DNA of 64,000 nucleotides, from contig DWWU01000016.1 of assembly GCA_019119555.1 (NCBI GenBank), positions 1-64,000 of the forward strand. Direction: 5' to 3'. Numbering within the stretch: the stretch's first letter is position 1; each line of letters opens with the position of its first letter. The position numbers and the translations under genes are program-made. This document shows positions 44,498-53,069 of this stretch, one piece after another. This DNA is from Candidatus Fusicatenibacter intestinigallinarum (GTDB lineage: Bacteria; Bacillota; Clostridia; Lachnospirales; Lachnospiraceae). The notes below the pieces were generated by a model, which had not been told where the DNA came from, ran no database searches, and saw nothing but the letters and a program-made list of their open reading frames with translations.

Positions 44498-46231
44498 TTA
44501 CATCATTTTGTTAATCATATCCAGAACTTCCTGTCCCAGCTTCTCAGACTTCGCGTCTGCATCCTCCAGAGAAGTTCCTTTTACGCCGTAATAGAATTTT
44601 ACCTTCGGCTCTGTTCCGGACGGACGAACGCACAGCCATGCATCATCAGTCATATCGAAATAGAGCACGTTGGATTTCGGAAGGCCTGTTGTGGTAACCT
44701 CTCTGGTCGCCAGATCCGTAACCGTATCTTCCTTGTAATCACGGAAGGAAGTAACTTTATAATCGCCCACCTGTGTCGGCGGATTCTTTCTCAGTGTATC
44801 CATGATCTCCTGAATTTTCGCCAGTCCTTCGATGCCTTTCAGCGTGATGGACTTGATGCTGTCTTTGTAATAGCCGTAACGCTCATACAGCTCGATCATC
44901 GCATCCCACAGAGTCATGTTTTTCGTCTTATAGTATGCCGCGCACTCACACAGCGCCATCGTCGCAACGATCGCATCCTTGTCTCTCGCATGCGTTCCGA
45001 TCAGACAGCCGTAGCTCTCTTCAAATCCGAACAGATACGTGCCTTTTCCGCTTGTCTCAAATCCGAGAATCTGCTGTCCGATATATTTGAATCCCGTCAG
45101 CACTTCGATCAGACGCACACCGTAATATTTCGCAATCGCATCCGCCATGTTCGTCGTAACGATCGTCTTGATCAGCGCACCGTCCTCCGGCAGTCCCTGC
45201 AGTTCTTTTTTCTGTCCGATCTCATAATCAGCCAGCAGGCATCCGGACATATTTCCGGTCAGAGAATGATACTCGCCGGTCTTGGAATCCTTTACATAAA
45301 CGCCGAGACGGTCTGCATCCGGGTCTGTCGCAAGTACCAGATCCGCATCCACTTCCTTCGCCAGCTTCAGACCCAGCGTAAATGCCTCCGCAGCCTCCGG
45401 ATTCGGGTAGCTTACCGTCGGGAAATCGCCGTCCGGAAGCTCCTGCTCCGGCACAACATAAACGTTCTCAAATCCCAGCTCTTTCAGCACACGGCGCGCC
45501 GGAATGTTTCCGGTTCCATGCAGCGGGGAATACACGATCTTCAGTTCTTTCGCCATGGCCTGAATGGAATCCATATGAAGCACCTGGCTCTTCAGCTCCT
45601 CAATATAGGAATCGTCAATTGCCTGTCCGATCACTTCATAAAGACCGGCAGCGACAGCGTCCTCCCTGGACATGGTCTTTGTGGTACTGTAATCGGTGAT
45701 TGCCTTTACCTCGGCCATAATTCCCGTGTCATGGGGCGGGGTAATCTGTGCGCCGTCTTCCCAGTACACTTTATATCCGTTGTACTCCGGCGGATTGTGG
45801 CTGGCTGTGATGTTGATTCCTGCAATACAGCCAAGCTTTCTTACTGCATAGGAAAGCTCCGGCGTCGGACGTAAGGATTCGAAGATATATGCCTTGATTC
45901 CGTTGGCAGCCAGGCACAGGGCTGCTTCATTGGCAAATTCCGGAGACATATGACGGGAATCATAGGCAATCGCCACACCTTTGCTCTGTCCGTTCACAGA
46001 TGCAATATAGTTCGCCAGACCCTGGGTCGCCTTGCGCACTACATAAATATTCATGCGATTGGTTCCCGCACCGATTACACCGCGCAGACCTGCGGTTCCG
46101 AACTCGAGTTCTGTGTAAAAACGCTCCTTTATCTCATTCTCATCATCCGCAATCCCGCGCAGTTCCGCTTTGGTATCCTCATCGAAATAAGGATTGTTCA
46201 ACCATGATTCGTAAATTTCCTTGTAATCCAT
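44498..46231 (-). CDS. Phosphohexomutase (phosphoglucomutase/phosphomannomutase family)
   Basis: A 577-residue alpha-D-phosphohexomutase interconverting hexose-1- and hexose-6-phosphates. The phosphoserine loop is TASHNPPEYNGYKVYWEDGA near residue 140, the metal loop is DPDADRLGV near residue 305, the sugar loop is GFEESYGCL near residue 400, and the phosphate loop is RPSGTEPKVKFYYG near the C-terminus. GGAGG lies six bases before the ATG. Length fits the long clostridial form. Preference for glucose or mannose cannot be decided. Confidence 0.93.
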   Translation of the reverse strand: MDYKEIYESWLNNPYFDEDTKAELRGIADDENEIKERFYTELEFGTAGLRGVIGAGTNRMNIYVVRKATQGLANYIASVNGQSKGVAIAYDSRHMSPEFANEAALCLAANGIKAYIFESLRPTPELSYAVRKLGCIAGINITASHNPPEYNGYKVYWEDGAQITPPHDTGIMAEVKAITDYSTTKTMSREDAVAAGLYEVIGQAIDDSYIEELKSQVLHMDSIQAMAKELKIVYSPLHGTGNIPARRVLKELGFENVYVVPEQELPDGDFPTVSYPNPEAAEAFTLGLKLAKEVDADLVLATDPDADRLGVYVKDSKTGEYHSLTGNMSGCLLADYEIGQKKELQGLPEDGALIKTIVTTNMADAIAKYYGVRLIEVLTGFKYIGQQILGFETSGKGTYLFGFEESYGCLIGTHARDKDAIVATMALCECAAYYKTKNMTLWDAMIELYERYGYYKDSIKSITLKGIEGLAKIQEIMDTLRKNPPTQVGDYKVTSFRDYKEDTVTDLATREVTTTGLPKSNVLYFDMTDDAWLCVRPSGTEPKVKFYYGVKGTSLEDADAKSEKLGQEVLDMINKMM

Positions 46232-46277
46232 TTCGTACCTCCAATGATTTCCTGAATACTTTCAGTTTTTCCTTTGA

Positions 46278-46312
46278 GCAACAGTTCCGCCCCTTTCCGT
46301 TGAACAGTCGCT
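46278..46312. repeat. Degenerate palindrome-family copy
   Basis: GCAACAGTTCCGCC, then CCTTTCCGTTGAACAGTCGC. Outer arms are recognisable and the centre is expanded. Lies between the cotS-like gene and the phosphohexomutase. Confidence 0.45.
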
Positions 46313-46341
46313 CTTTAAGTTACATTCTACCAAAAAATCAT

Positions 46342-47319
46342 TCAGAAATCCATATTATTTATAAAATTTAGCCAGCTTTTCTTCTGAGTTCTTATCTGTT
46401 CCAGCTTCTCAACATTCTTTTTTGACATCCAGGCTTTTTTCCCCACATAATAATGATTGGCCAGCTTCCAGTATTTCCACGGATAAGACAGACGAATCCG
46501 AAGATTCTCCCGTTCCGCGTCCTCCAACGGGCGCTCTCTACCGTACGCTTCCAGAATTTCCGCGCCGATCTGCAGATCCCAGTTATGTTTTTCGAGAATC
46601 TTCCGCATAAACTGATACAGATCCGCTTCGGGCAGATCAAAATTCCATTTGTCAAAGTGAATGACCGTATCCTGTCCGTTTCCGCAGAACAGAATATTGT
46701 GCTGGTTAAACTCTCCATGACAGACACAGCCGTCCCGCCGCGCCTGTTCCCGGAGCTGCTCATAGCCGGAACCCTTCAGCGCCTCCACCGCCGCCTCCCC
46801 CTGTTCCAGAAACTCCTCCGCACTGGAAAAGAGCAGTTTTTCAAAGGTGTTTCTCTTCTGTTTTCCGGAAATATATTTCCGGATTTTCCGGATCTCCGCA
46901 TTATGGCGGGCACACTCGCTGATCAGCGATTCCTTCTCATATTCCTTCCGGAGCGGCAGGTGGGCTGCCTTATGTAAACGCGCCATTGCGGCGGCGGCTC
47001 TTCGGATTTCCGGAACGCTGCGCGTATCGCATTCTTTTCCGGGATACCACTCTCTCACCACATAAAACAATCCGTCCTCTCCCTGGGAAACCAGTTCCCC
47101 CGCTTCGTTGCGCACCGGGCAGTCCGTCTGCACCGCTCCGGAACGGGCGATCTGTTCCTGGAGCTGGCACTGAAGCTCCAGCTTGTTTCTGGCCCCTCCG
47201 AATTCCTGGATGCTCTTCCATCCCGTCTCTGTCTCACACAGCATGGCCCCGCGGCCGCGGCAGACGGTTCTGGCGGTCAGGCCGTACTGACTCAATACTC
47301 CCACTCCGTTGTCGTACAA
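46342..47319 (-). CDS. CotS-family spore coat protein (kinase-like fold)
   Basis: A 325-residue protein with an aminoglycoside-phosphotransferase-like fold as in CotS/YutH spore coat proteins. The catalytic-loop region reads CVCHGEFNQHNILFCG near residue 200, and VIHFDKWNFDLPEADLY gives the DFG-like Asp. The Glu in HGEFN replaces the usual Asp of HGD, common in this family, so kinase activity is uncertain. The start is TTG 47317-47319 with GGGGGAG six bases ahead. It stands 110 bp from the next gene. Confidence 0.85.
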   Translation of the reverse strand: MYDNGVGVLSQYGLTARTVCRGRGAMLCETETGWKSIQEFGGARNKLELQCQLQEQIARSGAVQTDCPVRNEAGELVSQGEDGLFYVVREWYPGKECDTRSVPEIRRAAAAMARLHKAAHLPLRKEYEKESLISECARHNAEIRKIRKYISGKQKRNTFEKLLFSSAEEFLEQGEAAVEALKGSGYEQLREQARRDGCVCHGEFNQHNILFCGNGQDTVIHFDKWNFDLPEADLYQFMRKILEKHNWDLQIGAEILEAYGRERPLEDAERENLRIRLSYPWKYWKLANHYYVGKKAWMSKKNVEKLEQIRTQKKSWLNFINNMDF

Positions 47320-47425
47320 GGATAGCTCCCCCTTTTCGATTTCGTCTTACTATAAGTATGCGGGGATGTGAGAAAAAATGTTAGCGAGACCAGGCGTACC
47401 CCAGGAAGGATTTTTCAGTTCTGCT

Positions 47426-48100
47426 CTAAACCGGCAGCTTCTGCATCCTGCTCCGAATCGCACGCATCAGGCAGCTGACCACGTAGTAGGTGGTTTCGTA
47501 ATGCATATAGCGCAGGGTGTTTTCATCGAAGAGAACCGACAGCTGGGCGGGAAACTCTTCGTCGGAGAGATAAAACCGCAGGCGCACGGGATAAAACGGA
47601 TAAACGGGAATTTCATAACCGATATCGCCGCAGGGAATTTCCTTTCCGCCCAGCTCCCGGCAGGCAGCCTGATATGCGGCGGGATTTCCGTCAAAGTATC
47701 GGGCGTCCTCCGTCACGGCATTGTCTCCCAGCCCGTTGTTCTGTCCCACGCCCGGCAGGCTGTTGACCAGACACCAGCGGCCGCTGAGCGCCGCGTCGGG
47801 TTTTGCGTAGCAGAGAATGTCGTAGATGGATAACGCCTCCATATAATCTGCCGGTTCCGGCTGCAGCATCTCTGTCTTTCCCGACGTCGTCGGGATCAGC
47901 CGTTCCACCTCGCCGGACTGGCGGTTGACCCGGTATTCCGTTCCGATAAACGGAAGATACAGAAATTCCCTGTCGTATTTCAGAGAAAAGCGGCGGATCA
48001 TGGCTTCCTGATCGTATTTCAGAAATTCCGGGCGAATTTTTTCCTTCGCATATTCGTAATTGTTTCTTCGTTCCTTATTTGACTCTCTGTTTGTCTTCAA
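47426..48100 (-). CDS. DUF3786-like protein
   Basis: A 224-residue soluble protein resembling DUF3786 proteins (YDREFLYLPFIGTEYRVNRQ, YDILCYAKPDAALSGRWCLV, FYPVRLRFYLSDEEFPAQL, and a conserved DENTLRYMHYETTYY-like end). Function is unknown, and in some anaerobes such domains occur near corrinoid enzymes, which are not present here. The start chosen is TTG 48098-48100 after AGGAGG. An ATG between them is followed at once by TAA, forming a start-stop pair. It lies 46 bp after cca. Confidence 0.7.
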   Translation of the reverse strand: MKTNRESNKERRNNYEYAKEKIRPEFLKYDQEAMIRRFSLKYDREFLYLPFIGTEYRVNRQSGEVERLIPTTSGKTEMLQPEPADYMEALSIYDILCYAKPDAALSGRWCLVNSLPGVGQNNGLGDNAVTEDARYFDGNPAAYQAACRELGGKEIPCGDIGYEIPVYPFYPVRLRFYLSDEEFPAQLSVLFDENTLRYMHYETTYYVVSCLMRAIRSRMQKLPV

Positions 48101-48146
48101 TGTTACATTTTCCTCCTGGCAGACCAGAGGGCAATCCCGACGCATC

Positions 48147-49484
48147 TCAGATGCGCTCCAGGTATCCTCTGGCAAATTTCTTCAGAATTTCCGGATCGTT
48201 GCGGGACGGCTCCTCCAGCACTTCATACAGCGCCGCTTTCAGCACCTCTCCGATCACCGGTCCCGGACTCGCTCCCAGGTCGACCACATCCTGTCCCTTC
48301 AGCTTCAGATCCTTCAGGCTGAGGCACTGGTTTTCTTCCAGGATCTTCCGGCTGACCCGCCGCACCTTCTCAATCCGTTCCAGTTTCTCCTTCCGCCGGT
48401 ATTCACTCTGTGCCATCGCATCCGCATACTGCACATCCATCAACAGACGGAAAAGTTCCGGCGTAATACGGCTCATAATCCGCCGTACTGCCTTCTCCTC
48501 CGCGTTCATTCTGCAGTCATGCCACTGAATCAGTACGGTTACCTTCCGTATCGTATCATTGTCAAACTTCAGCCGTCTCAGAATTTCCTTCGCCAACTCC
48601 ACGCCTGCCCGTCCATGCCCCTTGAAATGGTCCACGCCTTCTTCATCTGTGGTGCGGCATTTTGGTTTTCCCATATCGTGAAGCAGCATGGTCCAGCGCA
48701 GCACCCTGTCGGCAGGAACGTAGCGCAGGCTCTCCAATGTGTGCCCGCCGACGCTGAAGCGGTGGTGCGGGTTGTTCTGAGGCGTCTTCATCAGCAGATC
48801 AAACTCCGGAAGCACAATTTCTGTAATCCCCGCCTCCCAGGCGTTTCGAAGATATTCCGGCCGGTCGGAAACCAGAAGCTTTGTCAGTTCCACGGCGATT
48901 CGCTCCGCACTGATCTGTCTCAGTGAAGGAGCAAGCTTCCGGGCTGCGGTTCTGGTTTCTTCTTCGATCTGAAATCCCAACTGAGCGCTGAATCTGAACG
49001 CCCGGAGAATCCTCAGAGCGTCTTCCCCGAACCGTTCCTCAGGGTTGCCAACACAGCGGATCCTCTTTTTCTGAAGGTCATCTATCCCGCCGTACAGATC
49101 CACCAGGCCGGACTGGTCGTTATAGGCCATCGCGTTGATTGTGAAATCACGGCGCTTCAGATCTTCATCCAGATTCCGGGTGAATTCCACCTGCTTCGGA
49201 TGCCTGGAATCCTCATACTCTCCGTCGATCCGATAAGTCGTCACCTCATGGGCGCGGCTGCCGGCAAGCACAGTCACTGTGCCGTGCTTCAGCCCGGTAT
49301 CCACAGTCTTCTGAAAAATTTTCTTTACCTCATATGGCGTCGCCGATGTGGTAATATCCCAGTCGTCCGGCGTACGCCCCAGAATACTGTCCCTGACGCA
49401 GCCCCCCACAGCATAAGCCTCGTATCCTCTCGCCTGCAGACTGTCGATGACCATTTTCACACTGGCCGGAAGTTTTATCTTCAA
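48147..49484 (-). CDS. cca: CCA tRNA nucleotidyltransferase
   Basis: A 445-residue class II enzyme that builds or repairs the tRNA 3' CCA end. The nucleotidyltransferase site is GGCVRDSILGRTPDDWDITT (residues about 27-46), followed by RRDFTINAMAYN and the RFGEDALRILRAFRFSAQLG segment that selects nucleotides. An HD domain follows (RWTMLLHDMGKPKC), so phosphohydrolase activity is possible. The start is TTG 49482-49484 with AAAGGAG about ten bases ahead. ATG 49452-49454 is an alternative. Located 46 bp before the DUF3786-like gene. Confidence 0.93.
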   Translation of the reverse strand: MKIKLPASVKMVIDSLQARGYEAYAVGGCVRDSILGRTPDDWDITTSATPYEVKKIFQKTVDTGLKHGTVTVLAGSRAHEVTTYRIDGEYEDSRHPKQVEFTRNLDEDLKRRDFTINAMAYNDQSGLVDLYGGIDDLQKKRIRCVGNPEERFGEDALRILRAFRFSAQLGFQIEEETRTAARKLAPSLRQISAERIAVELTKLLVSDRPEYLRNAWEAGITEIVLPEFDLLMKTPQNNPHHRFSVGGHTLESLRYVPADRVLRWTMLLHDMGKPKCRTTDEEGVDHFKGHGRAGVELAKEILRRLKFDNDTIRKVTVLIQWHDCRMNAEEKAVRRIMSRITPELFRLLMDVQYADAMAQSEYRRKEKLERIEKVRRVSRKILEENQCLSLKDLKLKGQDVVDLGASPGPVIGEVLKAALYEVLEEPSRNDPEILKKFARGYLERI

Positions 49485-49606
49485 TTCCTTTTCACTCCTT
49501 TGTCTCTTTCTTTCCGTCCCGGTTCTCACAGGGAACGACAGCCTGTACGGAAATCCCCTTCCCGGGCATTTCTCATACAGGCTGTATGTATAGCGGCAGA
49601 TTTCTG

Positions 49607-49713
49607 GTAACAGTTCAGCCAGCTGAACTGTTACGGCATCCGGCCATTGAAAATCGCTACGCGATGGACCGGATGCCCACAGGCACTATGCTTTCACATG
49701 GTCAGAGACTGAC
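49607..49713. repeat. Long composite repeat (truncated at the deoxycytidylate deaminase stop)
   Basis: A perfect 28-bp palindrome (49607-49634) is followed by GGCATCCGGCCATTGAAAAT, a hairpin closing with GGACCGGATGCC, then ACAGGCACTATGCTTTCACA. This order matches 54841-54972 and the reverse complement of 63364-63496. The expected last arm is missing. The dCMP deaminase stop (49702-49704) overlaps the end. Confidence 0.85.
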
Positions 49714-50190
49714 CTCCACTTTTCTGCCGGTGCTCTGGTAACGATAGTACCTTACTCCTGCCGCATCCATCATTCTCTTGGACGCAATCACGCCATCGGT
49801 GTCCGCATACTTGTCGCATTCATAAATTACCGTGCGGATTCCCGACTGTATGATCGCCTTTGCACATTCATTGCACGGGAACAGGGTCACATAAATCTTG
49901 GCGCCCTCCAGGCTTCCTCCCCGGTAATTAAGAATCGCATTCAGCTCGCTGTGCGTGCTGTACAGATACTTGCTTTTCAGGGGGTCTTCCGCGTCCCTGG
50001 CCCACGGAAACTCGTCGTCGGAGCATCCGATGGGGAACCCGTTATATCCCATGGATAAAATTTTGTTGTCCGCGCTGACAATGCAGGCGCCCACCTGCGT
50101 ATGGGGATCCTTGGAGCGCAGTCCGGAAAGCTTTGCGACTCCCATAAAATATTCGTCCCATGTCAGATAATCCTGTCTTTTACCAGTCAT
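49702..50190 (-). CDS. Deoxycytidylate (dCMP) deaminase
   Basis: A 162-residue zinc deaminase of the ComEB/dCMP type, producing dUMP for thymidylate synthesis. The zinc site is HSELNAI near residue 80 and PCNECAKAI near residue 105, with the catalytic Glu in HSE. GACIVSADNKILSMGYNGFP is the family N-terminal part. ATG 50188-50190 follows AAGGAGAGG. An upstream in-frame extension overlapping upp is rejected. It follows upp by 53 bp in the same direction, together forming a pyrimidine salvage pair. Confidence 0.94.
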   Translation of the reverse strand: MTGKRQDYLTWDEYFMGVAKLSGLRSKDPHTQVGACIVSADNKILSMGYNGFPIGCSDDEFPWARDAEDPLKSKYLYSTHSELNAILNYRGGSLEGAKIYVTLFPCNECAKAIIQSGIRTVIYECDKYADTDGVIASKRMMDAAGVRYYRYQSTGRKVEVSL

Positions 50191-50243
50191 GCCTCTCCTT
50201 CCTTTCCGTCGGCAGCAGTCGTCTGACCGGACGGCTGCTCCCA

Positions 50244-50873
50244 TTATTTTGTCCCGAAAATACGGTCTCCGGCATCTCCCAGTCCCGGTACGATATAGCC
50301 GTGATCATTCAGCCGGTCATCCAGTGCGCCGATAAAGAGATCCACATCCGGATGTTCCTCCTGCATCCGCTTCACTCCCTCCGGAGCCGCAATGATACAC
50401 ATAAAGTGAAGCTTCTTCGCACCCTTCTGTTTCAGCATCGTAATAGCCGCTGTCGCAGAGCCGCCGGTCGCCAGCATAGGATCCGTCACAAATACCTCTC
50501 TGCTTGCAATATCCGACGGGAGCTTGCAGTAGTACTCCACCGGCTCCAGGGTTGCAGGATCCCGGTACAAACCGATATGTCCGACCTTTGCCGCGGGAAT
50601 CATCGCCAGCATACCCTCAACCATTCCGAGGCCGGCGCGCAGAATCGGCACAACCGCCATCTTCTTTCCCGCAAGCTGGCGGGCCGTCATCCTGCTGATC
50701 GGCGTCTCAATCTCCACCGGCTCCAGCGGCAGATCCCTGGTCGCTTCGTAGCACATCAGCATCGCAACCTCGCTGATCATTTCTCTGAACTCTTTGGAAC
50801 TTGTGTCTTTTCTGCGGATAATTCCGATTTTATGCTGGATCAGCGGATGATCCATGACGATTGTCTTTGCCAT
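50244..50873 (-). CDS. upp: Uracil phosphoribosyltransferase
   Basis: A 209-residue enzyme making UMP from uracil and PRPP. The PRPP-binding motif is [16 protein letters not shown] near residue 130, with [13 protein letters not shown] near residue 76 and the [11 protein letters not shown] uracil-site ending. GGAGG lies before ATG 50871-50873. It is 27 bp downstream of rpiB and likely cotranscribed. Full length. Confidence 0.96.
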   Translation of the reverse strand: MAKTIVMDHPLIQHKIGIIRRKDTSSKEFREMISEVAMLMCYEATRDLPLEPVEIETPISRMTARQLAGKKMAVVPILRAGLGMVEGMLAMIPAAKVGHIGLYRDPATLEPVEYYCKLPSDIASREVFVTDPMLATGGSATAAITMLKQKGAKKLHFMCIIAAPEGVKRMQEEHPDVDLFIGALDDRLNDHGYIVPGLGDAGDRIFGTK

Positions 50874-50900
50874 TTTTTCCTCCTCCCGACGCATTCTGTT

Positions 50901-51332
50901 TTACAGTTCCTCAATCAGACGAATCCTTCTCTGATGGCGCTCCTCGCCGGAAAACGGTGTGTTGAGGAAAGTCTCCACGATCTTCACCGCCAGTCCCGGT
51001 CCGACCACTCGGCCTCCCATTGCCAGAATATTTGCATCATTGTGCAGGCGGGTCGCTTCCGCGCTGAAGCAGTCGCTACAGAGGGCCGCGCGAATTCCCG
51101 GCATCTTATTGGCAGCGATGGATATTCCGATTCCTGTTCCGCAGATCAGAATTCCCTTATCGCAGCTGCCGTCAAGAACAGCGTTTCCAACCTTTCTTGC
51201 ATAGACCGGATAATCCACCGCCTCTGTGCTGTGACATCCGAAATCCTTATACTCCAGTCCCTTACTGTCCAGATATGCCTTTACCTCCTGCATCAGTTCA
51301 TATCCGCCATGATCACATCCAAGCGCTATCAT
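50901..51332 (-). CDS. rpiB: Ribose-5-phosphate isomerase B
   Basis: A 143-residue RpiB/LacAB-family isomerase of the pentose phosphate pathway. Signatures are ALGCDHGGYELMQEVK at the start, the catalytic Cys in LICGTGIGISIAANK near residue 67, and RAALCSDCFSAEATRLHNDA (quoted length 20). The ATG overlaps the upstream stop as ATGA. It follows the LMW-phosphatase-like gene and the threonylcarbamoyl-AMP synthase gene, an order seen in other Firmicutes (ywlC-ywlE-rpiB). Confidence 0.95.
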   Translation of the reverse strand: MIALGCDHGGYELMQEVKAYLDSKGLEYKDFGCHSTEAVDYPVYARKVGNAVLDGSCDKGILICGTGIGISIAANKMPGIRAALCSDCFSAEATRLHNDANILAMGGRVVGPGLAVKIVETFLNTPFSGEERHQRRIRLIEEL

Positions 51333-51790
51333 CGTCTCAGTTCCTCCTCATTCAGTTTTTCCACAATGCCGGAAATGATGTTTTCCAGCATTTCATAACA
51401 TTTACCATATGACGTCAACGGTTCTCCAAACACCGGTTCCACCTCTTTTTCCATCTGGAGAAACTCCGAGATGGTATAGATGTCCTCCGCATCCGGATAC
51501 TCTTCCCGGATCTTATCTCTCTGCGCTTCCTCCATGGTCAGAATCAGATTGCCTTCCTGCAGATCCTCTGAGGAAAACGCAGTGGACGCATGGCCTTTGG
51601 CGGAATAACCGTTGCTGATCAGAACTGCCTCTGCCTTTTGATTGATGGGCTGCGAGAACAGAACAACCAGCCCCCGGGAATCAATCTCTATCGGACGAAA
51701 CAGCGGCTTCGTCTTCATGATCACCTTTGCCATCGGCGCCCTGGATGTGTCGTCTGCATCCACAAAAATCAGCTTTTTATACAATTTCAC
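51329..51790 (-). CDS. Degenerate low-molecular-weight phosphatase (YwlE-like), nucleophile Cys missing
   Basis: A 153-residue protein with the LMW tyrosine/arginine phosphatase fold, in the position of ywlE between the Sua5-type gene and rpiB. The P-loop that should read CxxxxxR(S/T) is DADDTSRAPMAK: Asp11 replaces the catalytic Cys while Arg17 remains. Other family parts persist (GYSAKGHASTAFSSEDL, LILTMEEAQRDKI). It is therefore unlikely to act as a phosphatase by the known mechanism and may be a binding protein. The start is GTG 51788-51790 after GAGG at eight bases. The stop overlaps rpiB. The frame is intact, so it is not a broken gene. Confidence 0.8.
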   Translation of the reverse strand: MKLYKKLIFVDADDTSRAPMAKVIMKTKPLFRPIEIDSRGLVVLFSQPINQKAEAVLISNGYSAKGHASTAFSSEDLQEGNLILTMEEAQRDKIREEYPDAEDIYTISEFLQMEKEVEPVFGEPLTSYGKCYEMLENIISGIVEKLNEEELRR

Positions 51791-51805
51791 GTTCCTTACC
51801 TCTGC

Positions 51806-52855
51806 CTACGCTTCTATCAGCTTATGTCCCGCCGCTTTCAGAAGCCTGTTCATAATTGCCTGTCCCATCTTCGGTGTGTCAAACGCCTCCGAATAGATGA
51901 CATCTACATGATCGCCGTCAAACTCCCGCAGAATCCCATACAGATGCCGGGCAATGGACGCTTCCTCCGACCGGGCGCCGATGCTCTTCACATCCCCGGC
52001 GGAATACTTCCGCCTTGTCTCATCTGTGCAAATGATTCCCACGGTAAGCCCCCGGGCAATCTGCTCTTCTGCCAGTTCCCGGATTTTCTGCACTACCTTT
52101 TCCTCCGGGCCTTCCACAATGGTCAGATCCGCTTTCGGCGCATAATGCTTATAACGCATTCCCGGCGCTTTCGGACGGACCGCCGGCTCCTCCGCAAGGA
52201 TTCCCGGATCCACCTTCACAGTTCCGAGGATCTGCTCCAGCCGTTCACGGTTCAGATATCCGGGCCGCAGAATCATCGGCGTCTTTTCCGTGAAATCCAC
52301 AATGGTGGACTCCAGACCGATTTCCACCATACCCCCGTCCAGAATACAGTCGATCCTGTCGCCCAGATCCTCAATCACATGGGCCGCAGTGGTCGGACTT
52401 GGTCTTCCGGAGGTATTGGCGCTCGGCGCGGCCACAAAATCGCCGGCCGACTGTATCAGCGCCTGCGCAATTCTGTTTCTGGGAAAGCGCACCGCCACTG
52501 TGTTCAGACCGCCTGTCGTTGCCAGAGGCACCACTTCCGTTTTCTCCAGAATCATCGTCAGCGGGCCGGGCCAGCACTCCTGGGCCAGTTTTCTGGCATT
52601 GTCCGGAATGTTGCGGGCTACGATCTCCAGATCCTCCATCCGGGCAATGTGTACAATCAAAGGATTGTCGCTTGGCCTGCCCTTCGCCGCATAGATTTTC
52701 CGGGAAGCCTCCGCGTCCAGCGCGTTACCGCCCAGACCGTACACGGTTTCCGTGGGGAACGCCACCAGACCGCCGTCTTTTAAAATTTCTCCGGCTCTCC
52801 GTATGGCATCCTCATCCAGGTGTTCTTCTGTCATCTTGGCAACCCATGCCTTCAT
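51806..52855 (-). CDS. Threonylcarbamoyl-AMP synthase (Sua5/YwlC)
   Basis: A 349-residue Sua5-type enzyme that makes threonylcarbamoyl-AMP for the t6A37 tRNA modification. The YrdC domain shows VAFPTETVYGLGGNALD, KGRPSDNPLIVHI, VAVRFPRN and APSANTSGRPSPTTAAHV. The C-terminal Sua5 domain begins near residue 205 after PGMRYKHYAPKADL. ATG 52853-52855 has GGGAG eight bases ahead. The gap to the LMW-phosphatase-like gene is 15 bp, so they form one operon with rpiB, upp and the deaminase. Confidence 0.94.
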   Translation of the reverse strand: MKAWVAKMTEEHLDEDAIRRAGEILKDGGLVAFPTETVYGLGGNALDAEASRKIYAAKGRPSDNPLIVHIARMEDLEIVARNIPDNARKLAQECWPGPLTMILEKTEVVPLATTGGLNTVAVRFPRNRIAQALIQSAGDFVAAPSANTSGRPSPTTAAHVIEDLGDRIDCILDGGMVEIGLESTIVDFTEKTPMILRPGYLNRERLEQILGTVKVDPGILAEEPAVRPKAPGMRYKHYAPKADLTIVEGPEEKVVQKIRELAEEQIARGLTVGIICTDETRRKYSAGDVKSIGARSEEASIARHLYGILREFDGDHVDVIYSEAFDTPKMGQAIMNRLLKAAGHKLIEA

Positions 52856-52948
52856 CTTGTTCACTCCCTGTCTCTTTTTCATGTTCTTTTTTGATTATAC
52901 CATCGCCGGGGAAAAATGGAAACCACTTTTTGTCTTCCCTTACAGCCG

Positions 52949-52990
52949 AAAAAGGCCCTGCGCCGTCGGTATCCCCGTACGGCACAGGGC
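52949..52990 (-). terminator. Rho-independent terminator of proS
   Basis: On the minus strand, GCCCTGTGCCGT pairs with ACGGCGCAGGGC around a CGGGGATACCG loop region and is followed by five T. It lies 80 bp after the proS stop. Confidence 0.8.
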
Positions 52991-53069
52991 TGATTTCCGG
53001 TCAGTTTTTCCCCGGCGCGGTGTGTGCATATCATAGAAAGCCACAGCGCCTGCAGTTGCAACACTTCCG

